DNA of 52,335 nt from Bacillota bacterium (GTDB lineage: Bacteria > Bacillota > Clostridia > Peptostreptococcales > Anaerovoracaceae): positions 1 to 52,335 of the forward strand of contig JAFRIQ010000016.1 in the NCBI GenBank assembly GCA_017432725.1. Direction: 5' to 3'. The notes below the pieces were generated by a model that was not told where the DNA came from, did not search any database, and was given only the letters and a program-made list of their open reading frames with translations. Every line of letters begins with the position of its first letter. Position 1 is the stretch's first letter. Positions 39,858 to 50,697 of this stretch are shown here, one piece after another. The position numbers and the translations under genes were made by a program.

Positions 39858-42662
39858 TCACCTGCAGTATTTTTCTGCAAGTTTTCTGTATTTCTCTGCA
39901 AGTTCAGGCGTCAGGTCCTCTTTCTTTGCCTTCCACTGCCAGTTCCCTTCGGCGGTCCCCGGTACGTTCATCCTTGCCGAGCTGTCAAGACCCAGCATAT
40001 CCTGAAGGGTCACTATGACCCAGCCTGCTTCCGATGCGTAGAGCTTTTCTATGATCTCATCGGAAGTCTTCCTGGCTTCCTCAAGTTCCATGCCCTGTTC
40101 CATATACCAGCCCACCAGAGTGTCGCTGTCATGGGTGCCCGGGTAATATACCCTGTGGCGTCTCTCGGCAGGGGTCTGCTTTTCCATTACCGCGGAATCC
40201 GTCTGCCATACGTTGAGCCCCGGGAATCCCGTAAGCTTCATCAGGTTGTACACCTGGGCATCCAGGAAACCCAGATCCTCTGCGATGACCGGAAGAGGAC
40301 TTCCGTCTTTGCTGAGAGCCTTCTTCACTTCCCTGAACAGATCCGTTCCGGGACCCGGCATCCAATATCCGTCCTTCGGGCTTCCGTCGTTAGGTATTGA
40401 GAAGTAGGCCGCGAAGCCCCGGAAATGGTCTATCCTTACGTAATCGAAATACTTAAGGGCATTTTCTATGCGTCTTATCCACCACTCGTATCCGGTGCTC
40501 TTTATGTAATCCCAGTCGTAAAGGGGATTTCCCCAGTCCTGACCAAGAGGCGCGAAATAGTCCGGAGGACAGCCCGCGTGCCGTCCCTTCTGGAAAGCCA
40601 GCGGATCTCTTTTTACGTCTTCTCCGTCGGGAGCGACGTAAATGGGGAGGTCTCCTATCAGTTTTATGCCTTTGCTGTTGGCATATTCCCTTAACTCTGT
40701 CAGTTCCTCGAAACTTCCGAGTTTTTCATCTATGCCGAACACATCGGGAGACATATACGGCGAATCGCCCATACCCACCGGGTTTATGGGCAGCACCTGC
40801 CAGTAGCTGAATCCGGCATCGGCTATATAATCCACGAAATCCTTCGCGCACTGCCCGAGACGGCCGCCCGGAATGGACGTGATATGGCAGAGCACTCCGG
40901 CCCCTCTTTTAAGAGGCAGGATCTCCGGTTTTTTATCCATGAGCAGTATGTATGCGGCGGAAAGACCCTCTATTTCGGTCCTGAGCACGCCGCCTTCTGT
41001 CTTTATCTCTTTGGACGCTATGAGTTCCAGGGCGTAATCGCCTCCGAAATCGTAGCATATCTCCATGGGATCGTCGTTTCTGTTCACGAGGACCAGTATC
41101 TTTTCATCCCCTTCGCGGAGGAATGAAAAAACCTCGTCCCCGAAATCATATATGGGCGTGAAGGAACCGCTTGCCAGAACGGGATGATCCTTGTATATCT
41201 GGCCCATAAGCCTGTAATAGTCTATAAGCTCTTCATTCGCCTTCCCCCAGGGATAGGCTCCCCTGTTCTCCGGATCCTTTCCCCCGTAGCTTTCGGCCTC
41301 GTCGCCGTAATATATGGTAGGGACTCCCGGAACCGCGTACTGAAGAGCCAGCCCGTATTTAAGCCTTCTGAGCGCATACCATGAGTGCTCTTTGCCTCCG
41401 AGAAGTTCCAGAGCTCTTTCCCTGTCATGGCTGTCTATGAGGTTGAAAGAAGCCCTCATATTGTCAGGGGGATAATTTTCGACAAGGCTCATGAGCCTTC
41501 TCATGGCATCCTTCGCAGTGCATCTGAACATAGCGTAATCGAGGAACAGTTCCCTGAAGGGATAGTTCATTACCCCGTCCAGTTCCTTTCCGAAGAAATA
41601 TTGCCTTTGCTGGTCGTGACTGTACTTGTTGGATGCGTCCTCCCAGACTTCGCCTATGATGACTGCATCGGGGTCCTCCGCCCTTGCAGCCGCCTTTATC
41701 TCTTTGACGAAATCATCGGGCAGTTCATCCACGACGTCGAGCCTCCATCCGGCGCTGCCTCTTCTTATCCAGTATCTGACGACGCCGTTTTCGCCGCAGA
41801 TGAAGTTTCTGTACTCTCTGCACCGGTCGTCGAACTCGGGAAGATCCTTAACACCCCACCAGAAACCGCCCGAATACCAGTCCGGATGTTCCCTGCGGTA
41901 TCTGCTGTCCCTTCCGCTGTGATTGAATACGCCATCCAGTATGACCTTTATACCGAAGCGCTTGGCAGATGCTATGAAACTGTCGAAATCCCCGTCGTTT
42001 CCGAAACGCTCGTCAATGACAAAGTAGTCGTAGGTATCATAGCGGTGGTTGGTCCTGGCCTTGAAAATAGGATTAAAATATATGCAGGAAACACCCAGAG
42101 ATTTAAGGTAGGGAAGCTTTTCCTCTACCCCTTTGAGCGTACCCCCGTAGAACTTCCATATGATCTCTCCGTCCTCGTCTCTTTCGTAGGTAGGAGCTTC
42201 ATACCAGCATTCCGGATATTCTTCCTTCGAATACTCATCGTTTGCGAATCTGTCGGGGAATATCTGATACACCACGGCGTTTTTATACCATTCGGGTACG
42301 CTGCTGCTCTCATACACCGTGATCTGGTAAGGCACCGGATCTTCGGCATATATCCTTCCCTCGCCTCCAAGGCGGTCTTCGCCGTTGCCGTAATAGTAAA
42401 CGCTTCCGTCCTCAAGGCTGAGTACGAAGCAGTAAAAGACGAGGCCAGGTTCACTGGGCATGGTAAGGGTGGCTGTGAAAACGCCGCCTTCCCCTTTCTC
42501 CATGGGGACGCTGCACTCGTAGCCGGACATGCCCGCAGCTCTTAAAGTGACGCCCGAGCAGTCGCCGGGACAATATATGCAAATATCCACTTCAGCGCCG
42601 GGATTTACGGCGCCGAAGGGCTTCTTGCATTTTTCATCTTGGGAATTGAAATAGAAATCCAT
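39858..42662 (-). CDS. GH13 neopullulanase-like / compact GH77 4-alpha-glucanotransferase fusion
   Basis: A 934-aa intracellular bifunctional enzyme for glycogen turnover. After an N-terminal beta domain (~1-115) a GH13 barrel carries YQIFPDRF, DGVFNHSGRDS, the nucleophile in GWRLDVVDELP, the acid/base in VIIGEVWEDA and NLIDSHDRER. From ~582 a GH77 domain follows: RGAGVLCHITSIPG, GDSPYMSP, CPPDYFAPLGQDWGNPLYDW, nucleophile VRIDHFRGF, acid/base VIAEDLGF and GTHDSDT. The GH77 part is ~352 residues instead of ~500: the helical insert between the SPY loop and KGIKLIGDLPIYVA is absent. The start follows AAGGA behind the glgA stop; an upstream in-frame extension overlaps glgA and is rejected. Confidence 0.9.
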   Translation of the reverse strand: MDFYFNSQDEKCKKPFGAVNPGAEVDICIYCPGDCSGVTLRAAGMSGYECSVPMEKGEGGVFTATLTMPSEPGLVFYCFVLSLEDGSVYYYGNGEDRLGGEGRIYAEDPVPYQITVYESSSVPEWYKNAVVYQIFPDRFANDEYSKEEYPECWYEAPTYERDEDGEIIWKFYGGTLKGVEEKLPYLKSLGVSCIYFNPIFKARTNHRYDTYDYFVIDERFGNDGDFDSFIASAKRFGIKVILDGVFNHSGRDSRYRREHPDWYSGGFWWGVKDLPEFDDRCREYRNFICGENGVVRYWIRRGSAGWRLDVVDELPDDFVKEIKAAARAEDPDAVIIGEVWEDASNKYSHDQQRQYFFGKELDGVMNYPFRELFLDYAMFRCTAKDAMRRLMSLVENYPPDNMRASFNLIDSHDRERALELLGGKEHSWYALRRLKYGLALQYAVPGVPTIYYGDEAESYGGKDPENRGAYPWGKANEELIDYYRLMGQIYKDHPVLASGSFTPIYDFGDEVFSFLREGDEKILVLVNRNDDPMEICYDFGGDYALELIASKEIKTEGGVLRTEIEGLSAAYILLMDKKPEILPLKRGAGVLCHITSIPGGRLGQCAKDFVDYIADAGFSYWQVLPINPVGMGDSPYMSPDVFGIDEKLGSFEELTELREYANSKGIKLIGDLPIYVAPDGEDVKRDPLAFQKGRHAGCPPDYFAPLGQDWGNPLYDWDYIKSTGYEWWIRRIENALKYFDYVRIDHFRGFAAYFSIPNDGSPKDGYWMPGPGTDLFREVKKALSKDGSPLPVIAEDLGFLDAQVYNLMKLTGFPGLNVWQTDSAVMEKQTPAERRHRVYYPGTHDSDTLVGWYMEQGMELEEARKTSDEIIEKLYASEAGWVIVTLQDMLGLDSSARMNVPGTAEGNWQWKAKKEDLTPELAEKYRKLAEKYCR

Positions 42663-42664
42663 AA

Positions 42665-44110
42665 CTATCCTTGAATCAGATGTTTGTAAAGCTCTCTGTA
42701 TTCCTTTGCCGAAGACTTCCATGAGAAGTCCGCTTCTGCCGCATTGTGCATGAGATGGGTCCAAGCTTCCTTGTCATTGAACCACAGGGTCAGCGCTTCA
42801 TCCACGGCACCCAGAAGTTCATGGGCATTGAAATTGGCGAAGGAGAAACCGGTCCCTTCACCGGTGTATTTGTTGTACGGGGCCACGCTATCTTTAAGTC
42901 CGCCCGTTTCCCTGACTATGGGAAGAGAAGCGTATCTCATGGCCATCATCTGCGAAAGACCGCAGGGTTCGAAACGGGAAGGCATGAGGAATGCGTCCGA
43001 CGCGGCGTAGATTCTGTGGGACTGAGCCTCGTCGAATTTCTTAAGGAAGCATATCTTGCCCGGATATCTGCCCGCATAGTATGCGAATGCTTCTTCATAC
43101 TTCTGGTCGCCCACTCCAAGAACCACCAGCTGCATATTCCTTTCGCTGATATGGGGAAGTATGTAGGTCACAAGGTCCAGACCTTTCTGCTCCGTGAGCC
43201 TCGAGATGAGGGCGAACATGGGGACCTCTTCGCTTACTTCCAGTCCCGTCTCCCTCTGAAGAGCCAACTTGTTTTCCTTTTTCTTTTCGAGGGAAGAAGC
43301 GCCGTAATTAACTGCCAGAGCTTTGTCCTTTTCAGGGTCGTAAACTTTCGTATCGATACCGTTTAGTATGCCCGAAAGAATGGACTTTCTCTTGTTGAGT
43401 ATATATTCCAGGCCTTCTCCGTAGTACCAGCTGCAGATCTCCTCGGCGTATCCCGGACTCACGGTAGTGATCCTGTCGGAATAGCACAGGGCTCCCAGCA
43501 TATAGTTGACAGTATGGCTGTCCGAGAGAAGCTGCCACGCGGCCGGGGTACCCCAGAGGCCCAGAATGTCACCGAGAAGGAATGAAGAGAACATTCCCTG
43601 GAACTTTATATTGTGTATTGTGAATATGGTCTTTATATCCCTGGTCTTTTCCGCATCCCTGTAGAATTCTCTCAGGAACACGGGGGCTAGAGCCGTATGC
43701 CAGTCGTTGCAGTGGAGTATGTCAGGCTCGAAATCCATATGGAGTATGGCTTCGCATACGGCTTTCGAGAAGAAGGCGAAACGCTCGCCGTCGTCGAACT
43801 CTCCGTAAAGATTGTCTCTCTTGAAGTAATACTCGTTATCGAGAAAATAGTAGGTGACCTTGCCGATCTTTAGCTTGAACAGGCCGCAGTACTGGTTCCT
43901 CCACCCAAGAGGCACGTAGAAGTTGCACATGTACTCCATCTTGTCCGTATATTTCTTCGGCAATGCGGAATACTTCGGGATCACGACTCTTATCTCGTAA
44001 TTAGCCGTATTGACGTAGGAAGGAAGAGCCCCCGCCACGTCCGCGAGACCCCCGGTCTTTATGAAGGGGGTGCATTCCGATGCTGCAAAAAGGATGTTTA
44101 TCTTTTTCAT
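42665..44110 (-). CDS. glgA: glycogen synthase (ADP-glucose)
   Basis: GT5 enzyme of 481 aa that elongates alpha-1,4-glucan from ADP-glucose. The N-terminal KTGGLADVAGALP binds ADP-glucose. The acceptor side shows HCNDWHTALAP. The C-terminal GT-B half has ISRLTEQKGLDLV and PSRFEPCGLSQMMAMRY with the catalytic Glu, then VRETGGLKD. It is in ATGA overlap with glgD and 2 nt ahead of the fusion amylase gene. Confidence 0.97.
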   Translation of the reverse strand: MKKINILFAASECTPFIKTGGLADVAGALPSYVNTANYEIRVVIPKYSALPKKYTDKMEYMCNFYVPLGWRNQYCGLFKLKIGKVTYYFLDNEYYFKRDNLYGEFDDGERFAFFSKAVCEAILHMDFEPDILHCNDWHTALAPVFLREFYRDAEKTRDIKTIFTIHNIKFQGMFSSFLLGDILGLWGTPAAWQLLSDSHTVNYMLGALCYSDRITTVSPGYAEEICSWYYGEGLEYILNKRKSILSGILNGIDTKVYDPEKDKALAVNYGASSLEKKKENKLALQRETGLEVSEEVPMFALISRLTEQKGLDLVTYILPHISERNMQLVVLGVGDQKYEEAFAYYAGRYPGKICFLKKFDEAQSHRIYAASDAFLMPSRFEPCGLSQMMAMRYASLPIVRETGGLKDSVAPYNKYTGEGTGFSFANFNAHELLGAVDEALTLWFNDKEAWTHLMHNAAEADFSWKSSAKEYRELYKHLIQG

Positions 44111-45114
44111 AACTTTGCGTTCTTTTCCACCACGAAAGGTAGAGCGTCGCTCCCCTTTATGATCACTTCTTCAGATATATCGACGTACTTGTCAAGCACC
44201 GCGTTCTCTATGCGGGCTCCCTTGCCTACTTTGCAGCGCTGCATGATTATGGAATTTTTAACAACGGCGCCTTCCTCTATGATTACGTTTCTGGCGACTA
44301 CGGAATTCTCCACGGTCCCCTTGATTATGCATCCGGAGGAAATGACCGAATTGCTCACGTCAGAATTCTCCCTGTAAAGGGTCGGAGGAGCGTCCTGGAC
44401 CTTAGTCATTAGTCCGGGCAGTATCTTTATGCCAAGCTTTGGATCGAGAAGATCCATATTGACCTTCACGTAGTCTTTAAGGTCGTCGACGACTCCTACG
44501 TAACCGTCGTAGATATATTCCCCTATGGGCGTATCCGAAGATTCCTTAAGGAGTATCTCCGTCAGATCCATGCTGTCGCTGTTCTCATAGTCTCTCAGTA
44601 TCTCCTTGAGATGATCCTTGTTTATGATGAGACAGTCGAGGAACCTGTGGCCTTCGGCGGAATAGAGGAACGTCGCTTTCTTTCCGCTCTTTACGTGGGC
44701 GCGGCAGAAGGGATCGTAGTCGATTCTGATCACCTTGGAAGCGTCGCACATGAGCACGTAGGATGCTGTGCTTCGGTCTATGAGCCTTCTGTTCCTGAGA
44801 AGATCCTTAAGAATGAAACGGCACTTGTTCTCTCTTTCGCCGTACACGGTCCCGGGCATTACGAAAAGACCCCCTCTTCTCTTTGCGAGGCCCCAAGGCT
44901 GTCCGTTCCCTACGTGATCCATGATGGACCTGTAGTAGAAAGGAGTGATGAGACCCACCGTAGTGATGTCGCTCTTCACCATATTGGTGAGAGGAAAGTC
45001 CATAAGTCTGTATCTTCCTCCTATGGGAAGAGACGCTGCGGGACGGCTGTCAGTCAGATGGCCGAGGGCGTCGCTGCTGTAGTTTGCTGAAATAATTCCA
45101 AGAACACCTTTCAT
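44107..45114 (-). CDS. glgD: glucose-1-phosphate adenylyltransferase subunit GlgD
   Basis: A 335-aa GlgC paralogue that in Firmicutes forms the GlgCD heterotetramer making ADP-glucose and tunes its activity. The N-terminus is ANYSSDALGHLTDSRPAASL, with IGGRYRLMDFPLTNM. The glycine-rich nucleotide loop GGQGSRL of GlgC is missing, as is normal for GlgD. A left-handed beta-helix (hexapeptide repeats such as NSVVARNVIIEEGAVVKNSI) closes it. AGGAGGG precedes the ATG; it is 12 nt after glgC. Confidence 0.96.
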   Translation of the reverse strand: MKGVLGIISANYSSDALGHLTDSRPAASLPIGGRYRLMDFPLTNMVKSDITTVGLITPFYYRSIMDHVGNGQPWGLAKRRGGLFVMPGTVYGERENKCRFILKDLLRNRRLIDRSTASYVLMCDASKVIRIDYDPFCRAHVKSGKKATFLYSAEGHRFLDCLIINKDHLKEILRDYENSDSMDLTEILLKESSDTPIGEYIYDGYVGVVDDLKDYVKVNMDLLDPKLGIKILPGLMTKVQDAPPTLYRENSDVSNSVISSGCIIKGTVENSVVARNVIIEEGAVVKNSIIMQRCKVGKGARIENAVLDKYVDISEEVIIKGSDALPFVVEKNAKL

Positions 45115-45126
45115 TTGCTTTCCCTC

Positions 45127-46239
45127 CTATCCTATGACCTTTATATCTCCGTCTTCGCCGCAGACCTCGCTGCCCGGCGCGACGCAGTAATTCTCGTCCA
45201 CTATGACCTTTTTAAGATGGGATCCCTTGCAGACCCTAACTCCAGGAAGTATGACCGAGTCTTCGACCACGGCGCCTTCTTCGACCACCGCGCCGAATCC
45301 GACGATGGAGTGTACCACCGTGCCTTCGATGCCGCATCCGTTGCAGATGAGGCTGTTTTTGACGCTCCCCGTCTCGCCTATGAACTGAGGCGGATAGATG
45401 TTGGAGTTGGAATACACCTTGACGTTCTCGTCGAAGATATTGAATTCCGGATCCTCGTCAAGAAGATCCATGTTTGCGTCGTAATAGCTCTGTATCGTCC
45501 CAATGTCCCTCCAGTAACCGGAGAACTTGTATGAAAAGACTCTTCTGCCGTCTGCCAGAAGTTTCGGGATTATGTTCTTTCCGAAATCCTTTTCCGAAGA
45601 TTCGTCATCGTGATCCTCGAGAAGTGATTTCTTAAGTATGTCCGCGGAGAAAATGTAAATACCCATGGAAGCCAGATTGCTTTCGGGTTCTTTCGGTTTC
45701 TCGGCGAAGCGGGTCACCCTTCCCTCGCCGTCAACGGACATGATGCCGAAACGGCTGGCTTCTTCCCAGGGGACCTCCATGACGGAGATGGTGAGATCAG
45801 CATTGTTCGATATATGCTCGTCGAGCATTTTGCTGTAATCCATGGTGTAGAGATGGTCGCCGGAAAGTATGAGGACGTACTCGGGGTCGTAGGTCTCTAT
45901 GAAATCCAGATTGTGATATATGGCATCCGCGGTGCCTTCGTACCAGGAGCCTCCCGTCTGAGTTGCGTAGGGAGGAAGTACGTGGACTCCTCCGTCCTGA
46001 ACGTCAAGATCCCAGGCTTCTCCTGTTCCGAGATACTCGTTGAGTATCATCGGTCTGTACTGCACCAGCACGCCTACCGTATCTATGTCGGAATTGGCGC
46101 AGTTGGAAAGCGATGAGTCGATGATGCGGTATTTACCGCCGAACGATACGGCGGGTTTTGCATTTTTCTGGGTAAGGAGCCCAAGTCTGCTGCCCTGTCC
46201 GCCGGCAAGGAGCATTGCGATACATTTTTTCCTGTCCAT
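45127..46239 (-). CDS. glgC: glucose-1-phosphate adenylyltransferase catalytic subunit
   Basis: Makes ADP-glucose from glucose 1-phosphate and ATP, the committed step of glycogen synthesis. It has 370 aa. [15 protein letters not shown] is the nucleotide loop, [15 protein letters not shown] follows, then [20 protein letters not shown] and the glucose-1-P site FAEKPKEP. It ends in the beta-helix domain. The ATG overlaps the last base of the glgP stop (TAATG), so the two are coupled; a TTG four codons upstream is less likely. Confidence 0.97.
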   Translation of the reverse strand: MDRKKCIAMLLAGGQGSRLGLLTQKNAKPAVSFGGKYRIIDSSLSNCANSDIDTVGVLVQYRPMILNEYLGTGEAWDLDVQDGGVHVLPPYATQTGGSWYEGTADAIYHNLDFIETYDPEYVLILSGDHLYTMDYSKMLDEHISNNADLTISVMEVPWEEASRFGIMSVDGEGRVTRFAEKPKEPESNLASMGIYIFSADILKKSLLEDHDDESSEKDFGKNIIPKLLADGRRVFSYKFSGYWRDIGTIQSYYDANMDLLDEDPEFNIFDENVKVYSNSNIYPPQFIGETGSVKNSLICNGCGIEGTVVHSIVGFGAVVEEGAVVEDSVILPGVRVCKGSHLKKVIVDENYCVAPGSEVCGEDGDIKVIG

Positions 46240-48656
46240 TACAGTCCCCAAACCTCCTTTGCATATTCACCTATGGTCCTGTCGCTGGAGAAGTAGCCGC
46301 TGCCCGCAATATTGGCAAGTGACATCTGCTGCCAGTGTTTTTTATCTTTGTAACTCGCCATCAGTTCTTCCCATGCCTTGAAATATGCCGGGAAGTCCCT
46401 GAGTACGAAATACTGATCGTTTTCATTTATGAGCGAATCGTAGATCTTCCAGAAACTCTGTCCGCATTCATCGAAGGTTCCGTCGACCAGCTGGCTCACC
46501 ATGAGTTTGAGCTCGGGATCCGCCGCTATTTCGTCCATCGCGCTGTAGTGTCCGCTCGCAGACAGCGCGGCTGCTTCATCTGCGTTTAGCCCGAAAACCT
46601 TTGCGTTTTCGTATCCGCAGCGATCGAATATCTCTATGTTTGCCCCGTCGAGGGTGCCCAAAGTTATCGCTCCGTTCATCATGAACTTCATGTTGCCCGT
46701 GCCTGACGCTTCTTTTCCGGCAGTCGACAGCTGCTCGGAAATATCGGCTGCGGGATAGATGACCTGCGCATTGGATAAAGAGAAATTCTCAATGAATACT
46801 ACTTTCATCTTCTTTGAGATGACGGGATCCGAATTGACCTTATCCGCTATGGAGCATATGAACTTGATTATCTCCTTGGCAAGATCGTATCCCGGAGCGG
46901 CCTTCCCTCCGACTATGAATGTCACCGGCACTGTATCGTAGGAAGGATCGGCTTTCATGCGGTTGTACAGGTTGAGTATCTTGAAAGCGGTGAGAAGCTG
47001 TCTTTTGTATGCATGTATCCTCTTTACCTGTATATCCATAACCGAATCCGTATCGATCGAAATATGCTGTTTTTCAGCAATATATGCCGCAAGTTTTTCC
47101 TTGCCCTGTTTTTTGACGTTTGCCAGTTCAAAGAGAAAACTCTCGTCATCTATGTAGCTTCTGAGTCTTTCAAGCTGCGAAAGATCCGTTTTCCATGCTT
47201 CTCCTATGCGGCTTGAGATAAGAGACGTAAGTCCGGGATTGAACTGCATAAGGAATCTTCTCGGCGACACGCCGTTGGTCTTGTTCGAGAACTTCCAGGG
47301 CTGCAGCTTATAGAATTCATTGAACACGTCTTTCTTCAGTATCTCGCTGTGGATGGCTGCCACTCCGTTTACGCTGTGGCTCCCTATTATCGAAAGGTTG
47401 GCCATCCTTGCTTCTCCGCCCCAGAGCACCGCAGTCCTCTTATGGATCTCGCGGAAATTGTCTCCCGTAGGAATGGAAGCTCTCCAGCGGTTATCTATCT
47501 CTTCTATGATCATGTACACGCGGGGTACAAGCCTTTGAAGAAGGGACTGAGGCCATTTTTCCAGAGCCTCGGGAAGCACCGTGTGGTTGGTGAACCCCAC
47601 GGTCCTCGTGGTTATATCCCAGGCAGCGTCCCACTCCAGACCCTCATCGTCCATGAGCCTCCTCATGAGCTCAGGTATGACCAGAGCAGGATGGGTATCA
47701 TTCGTCTGTATGGCTACGTGATTGGGGAAACTTGACCAGGGCTCACCGGGATATCTTTTTTTGTAGGTCCTGATTATGGATTCGACACCCGCGCATACCA
47801 GGAAATATTCCTGTTTGAGCCTGAGTATCTTGCCCGCTTCTGAGTTGTCATTGGGATAAAGGACCGAAGTAAGGGCCTTTGCTTCGCTTTGGGTTCTCAT
47901 CGCTTCCGAATAATCGCCGATGTTGAAGGCCTCCAGATCGAGATCCGCGCTCACCGGCCTTGCTCTGTATAGATGAAGAGCGTTGCAATCCTCTCCGCCC
48001 CAGCCCAGTATCGGCACAAGGTAAGGAATTGCGAGAACGCTGCTGTAACCCGAGTGTGTGAATTTCAGTTTTCCGTCTTCGAAATATCTGTTTATGGTTC
48101 CGCCGAATTTGACTTCAACCGCATCCGAAGATACCGGGGTTTCCCACGGATAGCCGTTTTTAAGCCATTCGTCAGGTTCCTCGATCTGATACCCGCTTTC
48201 TATTTTCTGACGGAAAAGACCGAACTGATACCTAAGACCCAGTCCTACGCCTGCTATACCCATGGACGCCATGGAGTCGAGGAAGCAGGCAGCGAGCCTT
48301 CCCAGACCGCCGTTCCCGAGGCCCGGATCGGTATCGAGTTTCAAAAGCTCATCAAGGTCGATCCCCATTTCAGAAAGGCCTTCCCTTACGGTATCCAAAG
48401 CTCCCAGGTTAACCAGATAGTTTTCAAGGAGCGGTCCGATAAGGTACTCCATGGAGAAGTAATACACCTTCTTCGCTTTGTCATCTATGTGCTTTTGTGT
48501 AGTCCTGATTTTTGCCTCAGACGCTATGCCTATGACGTATTTCGTCAAAGCATCCATAGCCTCCTGAGCGCTGCACTCCTCCGGTTTCTTGTCCGTTTCA
48601 AGAAGGAGCAGGTCCGAAAAACTCTTTTTAAAATCCGTTTTGCTTATTGTTCTCAT
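46239..48656 (-). CDS. glgP: glycogen phosphorylase
   Basis: GT35 enzyme of 805 aa releasing glucose 1-phosphate from glycogen. Family motifs: [39 protein letters not shown], and the PLP Lys region [15 protein letters not shown]. It sits between glgB and glgC, so synthesis and breakdown genes share one transcript. AAAGGAAC precedes the ATG. Confidence 0.97.
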   Translation of the reverse strand: MRTISKTDFKKSFSDLLLLETDKKPEECSAQEAMDALTKYVIGIASEAKIRTTQKHIDDKAKKVYYFSMEYLIGPLLENYLVNLGALDTVREGLSEMGIDLDELLKLDTDPGLGNGGLGRLAACFLDSMASMGIAGVGLGLRYQFGLFRQKIESGYQIEEPDEWLKNGYPWETPVSSDAVEVKFGGTINRYFEDGKLKFTHSGYSSVLAIPYLVPILGWGGEDCNALHLYRARPVSADLDLEAFNIGDYSEAMRTQSEAKALTSVLYPNDNSEAGKILRLKQEYFLVCAGVESIIRTYKKRYPGEPWSSFPNHVAIQTNDTHPALVIPELMRRLMDDEGLEWDAAWDITTRTVGFTNHTVLPEALEKWPQSLLQRLVPRVYMIIEEIDNRWRASIPTGDNFREIHKRTAVLWGGEARMANLSIIGSHSVNGVAAIHSEILKKDVFNEFYKLQPWKFSNKTNGVSPRRFLMQFNPGLTSLISSRIGEAWKTDLSQLERLRSYIDDESFLFELANVKKQGKEKLAAYIAEKQHISIDTDSVMDIQVKRIHAYKRQLLTAFKILNLYNRMKADPSYDTVPVTFIVGGKAAPGYDLAKEIIKFICSIADKVNSDPVISKKMKVVFIENFSLSNAQVIYPAADISEQLSTAGKEASGTGNMKFMMNGAITLGTLDGANIEIFDRCGYENAKVFGLNADEAAALSASGHYSAMDEIAADPELKLMVSQLVDGTFDECGQSFWKIYDSLINENDQYFVLRDFPAYFKAWEELMASYKDKKHWQQMSLANIAGSGYFSSDRTIGEYAKEVWGL

Positions 48657-48680
48657 ATTGTTCCTTTATGCATATCATCG

Positions 48681-48697
48681 GGCGGCGCCTCGCCGCC
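48681..48697. other. glgB-glgP intercistronic hairpin
   Basis: GGCGGC, 5 nt, GCCGCC: a GC-only 6-bp stem in the 48-nt gap. No T-tract follows, so it is not a terminator. It may stabilise the upstream mRNA end. Confidence 0.45.
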
Positions 48698-48704
48698 TTC
48701 GTAT

Positions 48705-50591
48705 TTAACCCTTAGTATAGCTGAGCACCACTCCTGAAAGAGGCGCCAGCCTTATGGACAGGGATTGCCCCTGGCCGTGACACGGCTTATCTTCGCTATG
48801 CAGAAGACCCTGATTCAGGCACCCGCTGCCTCCGTAAGCCAGATCGTCGGTGCTGAAGCTTTCTACGTAGGTCCCGGCTTTGGGAACGCCGACTCTAAAG
48901 TCCTCGTAGTAGCCCGTGCCGAAGTTCAGTATCACGACGTCCTTGTGCTGACCGCTGCCGCAGGTCCTGCAGAAGATGTATACCGACTGCTCCGCATTGT
49001 CTGCGTCTATCCACTGGAAGCCCTTCCAGCTGTGATCGCTGCTGTAGAGGGCCTTCTCCTTGAGATAGAAATTGTTCAGGGCTTTGGTGTAAGCAAGCTG
49101 CTTTGCGTGAGCCTCGTACTGCTCGGGAAGGAACCATTCCAGGCCCTCGTATTCCCTCCACTCTATGAACTGGCCGAACTCGTAGCCCATGAAATTAAGC
49201 TTTGCGCCCGGATGGGTCATCAGATAAAGCTGCAGAAGCCTCAGCCCGGAGAATTTCTGATAATAGTCTCCGGGCATTTTCCCGATGAGACTTGCTTTTC
49301 CGTGGACCACTTCGTCGTGGGAAAGCGCCAGTATGAAGTTCTCGTTGAAGGTATACATCATGGAGAAAGTGATCAGGTTGTGATCGTATTTCCTGTATAG
49401 AGTATCCGTGCTGACGTACCTCAAGGTATCGTTCATCCAGCCCATGTCCCACTTGTAGTTGAACCCCAGGCCTCCGTCTTCGGGAGGATAGGTCACCAGC
49501 GGCCATGCGCTGCTTTCCTCCGCTACGGTGAACACGCCGGGGCAGTTGGTCCCGACCATATACGACAGTTCCTGACACAGGGACACCGCGTCCAGATCCC
49601 TTTCGTCTCCGTACACGTTGAATTTCTTCTGGCCCGGATCGTCTATGCCGAAATTCAGGTAGAGCATTGACGACACTCCGTCTATGCGCAGGCCGTCGGC
49701 ATGATATTCCTTTATCCAGAACATGGCGTTGGACAGAAGGAAGGACCTTACTTCTTTGCGCCCGTAATCGAACTTCATAGTGCCCCACTGGGGATGTTCC
49801 TCTTTTTCGTAGAGGAATTCGCCGTTGAACATATAAAGACCGTGAGCGTCCTTGCAGAAATGGCCCGGCACCCAGTCGAATATGACTCCTATGCCTGCCT
49901 TATGGGCTTTGTTCACAAGGTATTTGAGATCCTGGGGAGTCCCGTATCTGGAAGTGGCGCTGTAAAAGCCCGTGACCTGATATCCCCACGAACCGTCGAA
50001 GGGATGTTCCATCAGGGGCAGCAGCTCTATATGGGTGTATCCCATATCTTTCACGTAGGGGATCAGCTCATCGGCAAGGCGGCGGTAGTTATAGAAATCT
50101 TCGCCCTCCTTCTTCCATGAACCCGCATGTACTTCATAAATGTTCTTGGGGCTTTTCAGATGATCCGTCTTCTCCCTTTTCGCGATCCATCTGCCGTCGG
50201 ACCAGTCGAAAGACATGTCCCAGACCACGGAAGCAGTGGCAGGACGGCGCTCGGACCAGAAAGCGAAGGGATCCGATTTGAAGAGCTTGTGTCCCTTTTT
50301 CGTCTCTATGACGTATTTGTACTTGTCGCCCACCTTGACGCCGGGGACGAAGGCGGACCATACTCCCGTGCTCCCTATGGGGGAAAGATCCCTGTCCCAA
50401 TCGTTCCAGGAATTGAAATCCCCGTACACGTGTACGCTCTTTGCTCCCGGAGCCCATACAGTAAAACGGGCGCCCTCGGTTCCGAAACTCGTACCCATAT
50501 GGGCGCCGAAAAGCTCGGCGGCATTGTAGAACTTACCTTCGTTGAAAAGGTATAGCAGTTCTTCTTCCGGCTGTCTGTCTACAGGATACAT
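48705..50591 (-). CDS. glgB: 1,4-alpha-glucan branching enzyme
   Basis: GH13 branching enzyme of 628 aa. The start MYPVDRQPEEELLYLF aligns with the family N-terminus; an in-frame TTG at 50675 lies inside a hairpin and is rejected, though the ribosome site (AAAGGAAG) is 12 nt away. A CBM48 domain (FTVWAPGAKSVHVYGDFNSW) is followed by the barrel: nucleophile in DGLRIDGVSSM, acid/base in FTVAEESS, transition-state Asp in LSHDEVVHGK, plus ELLPLMEHPFDGSWGYQ. First committed gene of the glycogen set. Confidence 0.95.
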   Translation of the reverse strand: MYPVDRQPEEELLYLFNEGKFYNAAELFGAHMGTSFGTEGARFTVWAPGAKSVHVYGDFNSWNDWDRDLSPIGSTGVWSAFVPGVKVGDKYKYVIETKKGHKLFKSDPFAFWSERRPATASVVWDMSFDWSDGRWIAKREKTDHLKSPKNIYEVHAGSWKKEGEDFYNYRRLADELIPYVKDMGYTHIELLPLMEHPFDGSWGYQVTGFYSATSRYGTPQDLKYLVNKAHKAGIGVIFDWVPGHFCKDAHGLYMFNGEFLYEKEEHPQWGTMKFDYGRKEVRSFLLSNAMFWIKEYHADGLRIDGVSSMLYLNFGIDDPGQKKFNVYGDERDLDAVSLCQELSYMVGTNCPGVFTVAEESSAWPLVTYPPEDGGLGFNYKWDMGWMNDTLRYVSTDTLYRKYDHNLITFSMMYTFNENFILALSHDEVVHGKASLIGKMPGDYYQKFSGLRLLQLYLMTHPGAKLNFMGYEFGQFIEWREYEGLEWFLPEQYEAHAKQLAYTKALNNFYLKEKALYSSDHSWKGFQWIDADNAEQSVYIFCRTCGSGQHKDVVILNFGTGYYEDFRVGVPKAGTYVESFSTDDLAYGGSGCLNQGLLHSEDKPCHGQGQSLSIRLAPLSGVVLSYTKG

Positions 50592-50661
50592 CGTCTGTAT
50601 GATCTTCCTTTCTCCCCGAAGCTCAATGATCCCGGGGCCAATTCTTTCAATAGCCTTAGAA

Positions 50662-50691
50662 AGCCGGGAATCCAAAACTGAAATCCCGGCT
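50662..50691 (-). terminator. possible weak terminator before glgB
   Basis: On the minus strand AGCCGGGA, a 14-nt loop and TCCCGGCT, followed by TTCTAAGG. The stem is strong but the loop is large and the U-tract poor, so partial read-through into glgB is likely. Confidence 0.4.
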
Positions 50692-50697
50692 CATAAA

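Noticed and set aside
41385..42545. 386-codon plus-strand frame opposite the GH13-GH77 gene
   Set aside because: Antisense shadow of a gene with complete catalytic motifs.
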